Positions 7,635 through 14,417 of a stretch of DNA of 14,417 nt are shown piece after piece. A model generated the notes under the pieces. The model ran no database searches. It was given only the letters and a program-made list of their open reading frames with translations, and was not told where the DNA came from. The position numbers and the translations under genes are program-made. The stretch's first letter is position 1. Each line of letters starts with the position of its first letter. This DNA is from Glaciimonas sp. (GTDB taxonomy: Bacteria > Pseudomonadota > Gammaproteobacteria > Burkholderiales > Burkholderiaceae): contig JACMQE010000085.1 in assembly GCA_014377145.1 (NCBI GenBank), forward strand, positions 1 through 14,417. Direction: 5' to 3'.

Positions 7635-7685
7635 AACAGCTTTTATGCTGCAATTATTATTGCAATTGACCATCAAGCTGTTTTT
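7635..7685 (+). repeat. Nested inverted repeat with trailing T-run
   Basis: Outer arms AACAGCTT (7635-7642) and AAGCTGTT (7675-7682) are perfect complements. Inside lies a second perfect hairpin, TGCAAT-TATT-ATTGCA (7649-7664). A run of five T ends at 7685, so it could act as a plus-strand terminator, but no plus-strand gene lies upstream. It begins 35 bases after the element above. Confidence 0.4.
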
Positions 7686-7956
7686 CCTACTCAGGAGGCT
7701 GTCGAACTGAGGGGCGCGAAGCGAGAAATGGGCTAAGGGGCCAGATTTCGCCAGATTCTCAGTGCCAATAGAGCTGTCTATAGATCAAGATGTTGGTAAA
7801 ATATCGACTGCTCAGGTCATTTTTTAGCCGATTCTTTTTAAATCCGAAAGCACTCTTAGGGCCTGGCGCTACAGTTGTGAAACGTCCGGGGCGGCCATGC
7901 TAATTTGAAGGCGGTAAGCACAAGGCCAACTAATGACACAACCACCGCTCGCATTT
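7686..7956. other. Non-coding interval with possible insertion-sequence debris
   Basis: The stretch from about 7690 to 7760, beginning AGGAGGCTGTCGAACTGAG, has the look of an IS1182-type end (TTCGACAGnCTCC when inverted). I cannot find a transposase frame, so this is weak. On the minus strand from 7955 an ATG follows the SIMPL pseudogene by 2 bases and reads MRAVVVSLVGLVLTAF, which resembles the start of an exported protein. It loses any recognisable continuation within about 30 codons and has no ribosome site. It is probably the remnant of a further lost gene. Confidence 0.25.
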
Positions 7957-8420
7957 TCATTTGAATCGGATTTTACCTACCACCCGCATGGACAGCGTGG
8001 TTTCGCCAGGCTCAAAACTTGGTTCCTCAACTTGTACACCATTGCTCATTGAGGCTGTCGCAGCATCATCGTTTTCGGCATGGCAGCTTTAGAAGCGTAG
8101 TTACCGGAGCCTTCGAAGTCAACCGCATCGAGTACAGCGTCCGCTTCATTACGGCCCATAGCACGTGCAATGGAGCCAATCAGCTCAGTAAGATTGCGAT
8201 AAGTTGCGGCAATGCGCTGGTCATCTAGTTTTTTACTTGCAGCATCACTAAGGCTAAAATTCAAGCCATTAAGTCCCAACACACTTTGTGCTGAAGCAGC
8301 GGTCTTTGGTAGATTCGCTAAATTGGTCGTATTGGCATCCAGATACTGGCCAACCTGCCAGCCATTCGGTTGTCGTAGTTTGTTCGTATTTACAGGCAAA
8401 TAGGGGTCGGTTTGTACCAT
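7957..8420 (-). pseudogene. SIMPL-domain (DUF541/YggE-like) periplasmic protein, 5' truncated and frameshifted
   Basis: SIMPL proteins are exported, about 220-250 residues, and are linked to oxidative stress (YggE). The visible frame has GWQVGQYLDANTTNLANLPK, then SVLGLNGLNFSLSD and the helix DAASKKLDDQRIAATYRNLT; this is the family order of a strand, then INGLxFSLSD, then a helix. The frame ends at TGA 8046-8048. Shifting frame near 8075-8085 recovers ENDDAATASMSNGVQVEE, then FEPGETTLSMRVVGKIRF and a stop at 7957, which is the expected C-terminal strand. One small indel therefore broke it. The signal peptide and first half of the domain are missing; a stop lies just upstream of the apparent ATG. 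It follows the potassium-channel pseudogene by 33 bases in the same direction. The family call is by recalled motif. Confidence 0.65.
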
Positions 8421-8453
8421 TGCTATAAATAGTCACTAACCTCGGAAGTTAGA

Positions 8454-8814
8454 TCACTTTTCGGTGAGCTTTGAGCGTGCTATTGCTACTACATCATATT
8501 GATAAGGCGGCAACCCTTCGCCACAATGCCTACAAAATAACGTGTCAGCTTCGTGCCCTTCCGTTAAACAGTTTGTACAAGTACGCTTGGTTGGTGCCTG
8601 CTTCATCATGCTCATCGCCAGTTCAACCCCCGACAATCCCGGTGGGCAACGCAATAATGCCGTAGCCGAGCAGCATTGCCATCGATTTCATTAATTGTCC
8701 GAATGGAGTTTTAGGATGAATATCACCATATTCCGTTGTAGTCACCGTGACAATCGCCCAATACATGCCTACTGGAATGCTAGTGAAACCATTTTCTGGC
8801 CCCTCGATAACATA
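8454..8814 (-). pseudogene. Voltage-gated-type potassium channel, N-terminus lost, frameshifted, with C-terminal zinc ribbon
   Basis: Only the pore and tail of a six-helix ion channel remain. The minus frame reads [20 protein letters not shown], then the filter region TVTTTEYGD where TVTTVGYGD is expected, then [20 protein letters not shown] and ALPTGIVG (helix S6). A run of five C at 8627-8631 (five G in the mRNA; four would keep frame) then shifts the frame to an immediate TGA. The next frame continues with [16 protein letters not shown] and a zinc-ribbon tail, CTNC...CRHC, to TGA at 8454. Upstream, TAG at 8815-8817 closes the frame and S1-S5 are absent. Loss of the conserved Val-Gly of the selectivity filter agrees with relaxed selection. 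The 66-residue open tail should not be annotated as a gene. Confidence 0.8.
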
Positions 8815-9180
8815 CTATTTCTGAAAATCTATTGACTAAAAAATTTAACTTTGCGTAATGTATATTAATTTTATGCATTGGCTTTATATTAAAAAAGGAC
8901 GCTAATGCGGCCTTTTTATTTACCAACCTATACATTAATATTTGCTTGGACAAATACTCTATTCCTTTGAAACAAGAATTATGCAATATGCTCTAAAGTA
9001 AAGCGTATTAATTCTCGGATTCTATTCGAAATTTTATTGTATTTTACGCTTACCGCCGTAAACTATCCTGATGAAAAAAAGCGATGCATCAGTTGGTAAT
9101 TCCCCCATCAAAAGATAGCGTTTAAAAGTAGAATTTCCTCAAATGCAATTTTAGGATTTTTTACATGAAGACGTTACGCT
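8815..9180. other. AT-rich spacer without a recognisable gene
   Basis: Between the channel remnant and the DUF455 remnant I see only a bidirectional terminator (8891-8918) and a lone TTGCGTAA (8851-8858), which might be an eroded end of the inverted-repeat element. No frame gives a recognisable protein. Confidence 0.5.
8891..8918. terminator. Bidirectional hairpin terminator with no intact gene to serve
   Basis: AAAAAGGACGC (8892-8902) pairs with GCGGCCTTTTT (8907-8917) with one mismatch and a 4-base loop, with A and T tracts on both sides. On the minus strand it would follow the DUF455 pseudogene, 263 bases after its end. It is probably a relic of a lost or broken gene. Confidence 0.65.
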
Positions 9181-9690
9181 TTACTGATAGCCAAATTCGG
9201 CAGAGTTCCGGTGCAGGAGTGCCAGCTCATCTTCAGTAAACCCTGCAGCACGACGTGTTGGAAGAATATAAGGCCCATGCAAGATCAGGGCCTTATATTC
9301 GATCGCCAAGTTAGCAAAAGTAGCAAAGGGCTCCAGCTAGCGTACATTACATAGCCATTTATACCAATGATTACCTATCTCTACATGACCAACTTCCTCG
9401 CGCAATATGATGTCTAGAATCTGCGCTGCCGCAATATAGCCAGCTTGTGCAATTTTTATCCTTAATGCAGACGTGGCGTCCAGACTACGAGTTTCCAACG
9501 TCCGGGGTACGAGCGCCATGCGCACCAAAATATCATACCGGGTTTTCTCCGCTATTTTTCACCTGCTATTATGCGCCGGGAAATCTCCATACGCAAAACC
9601 TAGCGTGTGCAAATATTGTGGCAGCATGTCAAAATGCTGCGCTTTTTCTGTCGCTACGCTCAGCTAGTCGGTGTAATAGGCTAATGATCT
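9181..9690 (-). pseudogene. DUF455 ferritin-like protein, N-terminus lost, three in-frame stops
   Basis: DUF455 proteins are four-helix ferritin-like proteins of about 270 residues; their function is not settled. One minus frame reads, in family order, YYTD*LSVATEKAQHF, LHTLGFAYGDFPAHNSR*, KTRYDILVRMALVPRTLE, AAQILDIILREEVGHVEIGN, HWYKWLCNVR*LEPF, and the tail PTRRAAGFTEDELALL to TAA at 9181. Stops are TAG 9664-9666 (Trp expected), TGA 9559-9561 (Trp expected) and TAG 9337-9339, all in the same frame with no indel between. The first ExxH metal site seems altered (EKAQH where EEAxH is expected); the second (EEVGH) is kept. Upstream of about 9690 the similarity fades. It is divergent from the gamma-carbonic anhydrase pseudogene. 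Confidence 0.8.
9264..9300. repeat. Perfect 13-bp inverted repeat inside the DUF455 remnant
   Basis: GAATATAAGGCCC (9264-9276) and GGGCCTTATATTC (9288-9300) are exact complements around an 11-base centre. The arms are still in the DUF455 reading frame (EYKALILHGPYIL), where family members vary. There is no T-run, so it is not a classical terminator. Confidence 0.7.
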
Positions 9691-9795
9691 GAAGATGCAG
9701 AATGTACAAATCAGACACAATTTGCGCATAACCTCCAGTAAACCAGGATTGGCTTTCAGCGCATAAACACGCGATAGACGATAAACAGAATATCT

Positions 9796-9825
9796 TTGCC
9801 ATCCGGTCACTGGCTATTGAATACT
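9796..9825 (+). promoter_or_regulatory. Possible promoter of the gamma-carbonic anhydrase pseudogene
   Basis: TTGCCA (9796-9801), an 18-base spacer, then AATACT (9820-9825), 5 and 4 of 6 consensus matches. It stands 35 bases before the ATG. It may now serve mainly to drive hslO, which has no promoter of its own that I can see. Confidence 0.35.
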
Positions 9826-9860
9826 AGCCACAACAACAAGCACACATTCTACGGAGAATT

Positions 9861-10390
9861 ATGAGTATCTACCAACTGGGTGAGCATATCCCCGATATCC
9901 ACCCATCAGCATACGTTGCCGAAAGCGCCAGCATTATCGGCAAGGTCAAATTAGAAAATAAAGCCATTGTCTGATTCGGCGTCACCATTCGAGGCGATAA
10001 CGAACTCATTACGATTGGTCATGACAGTAATGTCCAGGAAAATGCAGTTTTACATACTGACTTAGGCTTTCCGCTGACGATTGGCGAAAATGTTACCATC
10101 GGTCATCAAGTGATGTTGCATGGTTGCACCCTTGGCGATGGCACCCTGATAAGGAGGGGGTACAGGCAGTAATACTCAATGGTGCCAAGATCGGCCAAAA
10201 TAGCTTGGTCGGTGCTGGAGCTTTGGCTACTGAAGGCAAGAAATTTTCGGATAATGCGTTGATCATCGGCTCCCCAGCCAAGGTTGCCCGCATTTTATCC
10301 GAAGAAGATATTGCCAAACTCATTGGTGGCGCACAACATTATGTGGAACGTAGCCAAGAATATAAAACCCAACTCAAGAAAATCGGCTAA
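9861..10390 (+). pseudogene. Gamma-class carbonic anhydrase family protein, nonsense and frameshift
   Basis: Family members form trimers of left-handed beta-helices built from hexapeptide repeats and bind zinc through three His. ATG at 9861 has GGAG 4 bases upstream. MSIYQLGEHIPDIHPSAYVA starts normally. Codon 38 is TGA where Trp is expected ([13 protein letters not shown]). The frame continues through VLHTD and [11 protein letters not shown], which hold the three ligand His residues, to GDGTLI. About 5 extra purines near 10150-10158 then shift the frame, and the second frame carries [24 protein letters not shown] and the C-terminal helix to TAA at 10388. Two independent lesions with both halves otherwise well preserved suggest recent inactivation. 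The 3' half is open (10124-10390) but lacks the zinc site. hslO follows. Confidence 0.9.
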
Positions 10391-10422
10391 ATAAAATAAT
10401 GACCGACAAAGGTAAAAATAAC

Positions 10423-11361
10423 ATGAAGGACATCAGTAGTGACAATCTACAAAAATTCATGATCGAAAATGCCGCTGTTCGGGGCGAATTAGTTGAACTT
10501 TCCGGTACATGGCAACAGGTATTGACTCACCGCAACTACCCGACCGCAGTTACAACATTGCTGGGCGAAATGCTTGCAGCGGCGGCGTTGCTTACTGCTA
10601 ATTTAAAATTTAACGGCGTGATTGTGATGCAAATCTACGGCGAAGGCCCGATCCGCCTGTTGGTGGTTGAGTGCGATGACAAATTACAAATGCGCGCCAT
10701 GGCAAAACTGGTGCCTAATGCATTGATAAAAGACAATGCGACGCTCACTCAACTGGTCAATATGAATGGCCATGGCCGGTTTGCCATCACATTGGACCCC
10801 CAAGACAAAATGCCAGGACAACAGCCCTACCAAGGAATCGTCCCGCTTGATGGCAACAATGTCGCGGAGATGATCGAAAACTATATGTTGCGTTCAGAGC
10901 AACTCGATACCAAGTTATGGCTAGCAGCGGACGCCAATATCTCGCGCGGCTTATTACTACAAAAATTGCCAAACCATGGTGGAATAGGCATGACTGTAGA
11001 AGATACGCTTGAAAATTGGAATCGTATTTCTATGCTGGGCGCAACGTTACGTTCCGCTGAAATGCTATCGACCGATATTCAAACGCTGTTACGACGTCTA
11101 TTCTGGGGAGAAACCGTGCGTGTTTTTTCACCACAACATCCAAGCTTTGTGTGCAACTGTTCGCATAAAAAAGTAGGAAACATGCTTCAAATGTTATGGC
11201 AAAAAGAAGTCGATGATGCGATTGCGGAGTTGGGGAAACTATCTATTGAATGTGATTTTTGTGGTCAGCATTATACCTTTGACAAAGTTGACTGCACTCA
11301 CCTCTTTGCCACCGGCGCACCTGTGAAAACAATGCTGACAATAGGTGACATTAAGCATTAA
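10423..11361 (+). CDS. hslO: Redox-regulated molecular chaperone Hsp33
   Basis: Cytoplasmic holdase switched on by oxidation and unfolding: zinc is released from four cysteines, disulfides form, and the protein binds unfolding clients. The zinc centre is intact as CNC (244-246 from this start) and CDFC (277-280), that is C-x-C-x30-C-x-x-C, within the family spacing. The N-terminal domain starts LQKFMIENAAVRGELVEL, with the folded core through GYGEGP-like and MLRSEQLDTKLWLA segments. I choose ATG 10423: AAAGG lies 10 bases upstream and the length to the FEN-like IEN matches relatives. An in-frame ATG at 10399 (8 more residues) has no ribosome site. It follows the broken carbonic anhydrase gene by 32 bases and probably shares its promoter. 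It is convergent with ftsB. Confidence 0.95.
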   Translation: MKDISSDNLQKFMIENAAVRGELVELSGTWQQVLTHRNYPTAVTTLLGEMLAAAALLTANLKFNGVIVMQIYGEGPIRLLVVECDDKLQMRAMAKLVPNALIKDNATLTQLVNMNGHGRFAITLDPQDKMPGQQPYQGIVPLDGNNVAEMIENYMLRSEQLDTKLWLAADANISRGLLLQKLPNHGGIGMTVEDTLENWNRISMLGATLRSAEMLSTDIQTLLRRLFWGETVRVFSPQHPSFVCNCSHKKVGNMLQMLWQKEVDDAIAELGKLSIECDFCGQHYTFDKVDCTHLFATGAPVKTMLTIGDIKH

Positions 11362-11441
11362 TTTCAAGGACCAAGAAGGGACTATTCAAGTTATGGCAAA
11401 GGCAAAGGGTCTCAATGGATACATGCCGCGATGGAGAATGA

Positions 11442-11921
11442 TTAGTCACGAATAAGTGCTGTGGCTGCCTCGATGGATTGCGGACGCGTTTTTTTGGCGA
11501 ACAATTCTACTCCCGCCTTAGTCCCCTTTGTAATGAGTACCGACGGTTTTTCGCCCGCTTTAATAGGTATGGGCTTAGTAGGAATCGCAGCGCCAACACT
11601 ATCGGATAACTGTTGCGCCTCTTTGAGGGTCGATACAACTTCAGTATTATGCTGGGCTAATATCTGTACAAAAATTTCGTCCTGCTTGATCATTCCCAAT
11701 TCGATACGTGCCCGCTCTTCGACTGCGCCAGTGCCATCTTTCAAATCATGCACTTCGGAGTAGAGCTTGGCATTACGTAATTTTAAGTCATCGATCTTGT
11801 TGTGCGCAACAACAACTTGCTGTCCCATATCCCACACCCGCAGCCAGCCGCCTTTGCCAAGCCACAAGGGATACTGAATCAAGAGCAACAGTACAGTCAG
11901 GGAAATAGCGATTAAACGCAT
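11442..11921 (-). CDS. ftsB: Cell division protein FtsB (septum formation initiator)
   Basis: Bitopic inner-membrane protein that forms the FtsQLB complex and helps activate septal peptidoglycan synthesis. A short N-terminus is followed by a membrane helix (about residues 3-20, [19 protein letters not shown]). A coiled coil from about 35-70 follows ([25 protein letters not shown]), then [20 protein letters not shown], the conserved FtsB end. About 60 further residues rich in Ala, Lys, Pro and Thr ([18 protein letters not shown]...) form a low-complexity tail; E. coli FtsB is only about 100 residues. I choose ATG 11919-11921 because AGGA lies 6 bases upstream; two TTG codons extend the frame to 11927. 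It lies downstream of eno, as in many proteobacteria. Confidence 0.9.
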   Translation of the reverse strand: MRLIAISLTVLLLLIQYPLWLGKGGWLRVWDMGQQVVVAHNKIDDLKLRNAKLYSEVHDLKDGTGAVEERARIELGMIKQDEIFVQILAQHNTEVVSTLKEAQQLSDSVGAAIPTKPIPIKAGEKPSVLITKGTKAGVELFAKKTRPQSIEAATALIRD

Positions 11922-11949
11922 CAACAATCCTATTCAAAATATGCGAATC

Positions 11950-11979
11950 CGGCCAGCGATTAAATGAACTCGCTGGCCG
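11950..11979. other. Strong hairpin between eno and ftsB
   Basis: CGGCCAGCGA (11950-11959) and TCGCTGGCCG (11970-11979) are exact complements with a 10-base loop. A T-run follows only on the plus strand (11982-11987), the side that could end stray antisense transcription from hslO. On the eno strand the sequence after the stem has no clean T-run, so partial attenuation or mRNA 3'-end protection between eno and ftsB is more likely than full termination. Confidence 0.55.
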
Positions 11980-12002
11980 AACTTTTTACGTTGAAATGCT
12001 TT

Positions 12003-13304
<1,302 letters not shown>

Positions 13305-13381
13305 CTATCCGTGATAATTACTTCTCAATTAATGTTTGAATTTATGCCTAATAATACTTAGAAGCCGTTAATGTAGGCTAA

Positions 13382-13419
13382 TAAAAAATACAAGACTCCA
13401 TCACTTTTCGATGATGGAG
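13382..13419 (-). terminator. Probable terminator of kdsA
   Basis: On the minus strand CTCCATCA (13419-13412) pairs with TGATGGAG (13403-13396) around 8 bases. TCTTGTATTTTTTA follows, so the T-run is displaced about 6 bases from the stem. It starts 13 bases after the kdsA stop. Termination may be incomplete. Confidence 0.6.
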
Positions 13420-13431
13420 CGTATTTTGATT

Positions 13432-14286
13432 TCAAGCGAAATGGGTTTCTAGAAAACCATTCTTTTTAACAACACGGTCTAACTCTATCAACGTCGCTAG
13501 CAATTCTTTCATCCGCGACAATGGAAGGGCGTTTGGACCGTCGGACATAGCTTGTGCAGGATTTGGATGGACTTCCATAAAAATGCCAGAGATGCCGACC
13601 GCAATCGCGGCCCGCGCCAGTACGGGGACGAACTCACGCTGACCACCAGAGGTACTGCCCTGCCTCCCTGGCAATTGCACTGAGTGCGCCGCATCAAACA
13701 CCACCGGACATCCGGTTTCGCGCATGATAGCTAACGAGCGCATATCAGATACCAAATTATTATAACCAAACGAGGCACCGCGTTCACATGCCATAAAATT
13801 AGCTTCTGGCAAACCGGCCTCACGTGCCGCTGCGCGCGCTTTGTCAATCACATTGATCATATCATGCGGTGCCAAAAATTGGCCTTTCTTGATATTTACT
13901 GGCCGACCCGAATGCGCACAAGCGTTGATGAAGTCAGTCTGACGACATAAAAAGGCAGGGGTCTGCAAAACGTCCACTACAACAGATACTGGCTTGATTT
14001 CGTCAATTTCATGTATATCAGTCAATATCGGCACGCCAATTTGTTTTTTTACGTCGGCAAGAATGTCTAAACCTTTTTCCATGCCTAACCCACGAAAAGA
14101 AGTTCCTGATGAGCGGTTAGCCTTATCAAATGACGACTTGTAAATGAAATTGATCCCCAGCGCAATAGTGATCTCTTTCAATTGACCGGCGGTATCGAGC
14201 GCCATTTGGCGCGACTCAATCACGCAAGGACCTGCAATCAGAAAAAATGGTTTATCCAAACCAATATCAAAGCCGCAAAGTTTCAT
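13432..14286 (-). CDS. kdsA: 3-deoxy-8-phosphooctulonate synthase (Kdo-8-P synthase)
   Basis: Condenses phosphoenolpyruvate with arabinose 5-phosphate to give Kdo-8-phosphate for the lipopolysaccharide inner core, so the organism still makes or recently made LPS. The 284-residue TIM barrel has IAGPCVIES (18-25), [12 protein letters not shown] (49-60), [15 protein letters not shown] (104-118) and [11 protein letters not shown] (197-207). C21 in GPC, with H201, E238 (FMEVH) and D249 (SDGPN), matches the metal-dependent class; the E. coli-type metal-free class has Asn in place of that Cys. ATG at 14284-14286 lies 9 bases after the pyrG stop, with only an A-rich weak ribosome site, so it is likely co-transcribed and perhaps translationally coupled. 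Intact. Confidence 0.97.
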   Translation of the reverse strand: MKLCGFDIGLDKPFFLIAGPCVIESRQMALDTAGQLKEITIALGINFIYKSSFDKANRSSGTSFRGLGMEKGLDILADVKKQIGVPILTDIHEIDEIKPVSVVVDVLQTPAFLCRQTDFINACAHSGRPVNIKKGQFLAPHDMINVIDKARAAAREAGLPEANFMACERGASFGYNNLVSDMRSLAIMRETGCPVVFDAAHSVQLPGRQGSTSGGQREFVPVLARAAIAVGISGIFMEVHPNPAQAMSDGPNALPLSRMKELLATLIELDRVVKKNGFLETHFA

Positions 14287-14295
14287 GTTCTTTTT

Positions 14296-14417
14296 TTATA
14301 CCTTAGGATTTTTAGCTGGAGCTTGCTGATGCGCCAACGCCGCCGAGAGAAACGAGATAAACAGCGGATGTCCATCACGCGGGGTTGACTTGAATTCTGG
14401 ATGATACTGAACGCCAA
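14296..14417 (-). CDS. pyrG: CTP synthase, C-terminal end (5' part outside window)
   Basis: Amidates UTP to CTP using glutamine. The last 39 codons are visible: [19 protein letters not shown], then [10 protein letters not shown] and a short tail ending KNPKV before TAA at 14296-14298. The His and Glu of YHPEF are part of the Cys-His-Glu triad of the glutamine amidotransferase domain. Position just upstream of kdsA matches the usual pyrG-kdsA-eno order. Confidence 0.93.
   Translation of the reverse strand, partial: GVQYHPEFKSTPRDGHPLFISFLSAALAHQQAPAKNPKV

Noticed and set aside
8454..8654. Small zinc-ribbon protein gene
   Set aside because: It is the frameshifted tail of the potassium channel; the preceding frame supplies the pore and S6.
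9181..10390. UGA read as tryptophan, as in some reduced betaproteobacterial symbionts
   Set aside because: Trp-to-TGA changes occur in two genes here, but the same genes also carry a Trp-to-TAG change, another TAG and a frameshift. Intact genes use TGG throughout, and the reductase gene at the left edge ends normally in TGA.
10124..10390. Independent 88-residue gene after the carbonic anhydrase start
   Set aside because: Its sequence is the in-order C-terminal part of gamma-carbonic anhydrase in another frame. The first residues before GVQAV are out-of-frame translation of the upstream part.
11393..11455. 20-codon plus-strand frame between hslO and ftsB (MAKAKGLNGYMPRW...)
   Set aside because: It has a purine-rich patch upstream but at poor distance, no recognised homologue, and overlaps the end of ftsB. 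Too short to support.

Overview
The window looks like a chromosome segment from a betaproteobacterium, order Burkholderiales, probably near the Oxalobacteraceae (Herminiimonas/Janthinobacterium-like). The basis is recalled protein similarity and gene order: a pyrG-kdsA-eno-ftsB run, adjacent psd and pssA, rpsO next to pnp, and gamma-carbonic anhydrase beside hslO. Base composition is moderate and the spacers are AT-rich. Intact housekeeping genes alternate with many decayed ones, so the genome appears to be in active reduction, perhaps a host-associated lineage. The lifestyle is inference.

Layout. 1-894 (+): 3' part of a thioredoxin-reductase-like ferredoxin-NADP reductase with its own terminator. 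1290-3982 (-): rpsO then pnp, each with a terminator; rpsO has a good sigma70-type promoter and pnp a possible leader stem. 3983-5543: about 1.5 kb of debris holding an IS110-family transposase stub, a broken fasciclin gene, and copies of a short inverted-repeat element. 5616-7326 (-): psd and pssA, the aminophospholipid pathway. 7327-10390: an erosion block with another short element, possible IS debris, and four pseudogenes: SIMPL domain, potassium channel, DUF455 ferritin-like, and gamma-carbonic anhydrase. 10423-11361 (+): intact hslO (Hsp33). 11442-14417 (-): pyrG (3' end), kdsA, eno, ftsB.

Function. PssA and Psd act in sequence to make phosphatidylethanolamine. KdsA supplies Kdo for lipopolysaccharide, enolase serves glycolysis and FtsB serves division. 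S15 and PNPase belong to ribosome assembly and RNA turnover. Hsp33 is a redox-switched holdase. The genes lost or broken are mostly accessory envelope, ion or stress functions.

I found no CRISPR array, tRNA, rRNA, phage module or defence system. The most unusual feature is a family of short elements of roughly 100 bp, flanked by TA and bounded by GRACTTACGCAA-like inverted repeats. There are four recognisable copies in varying states of decay, one of which lies at the point where the fasciclin gene is truncated.
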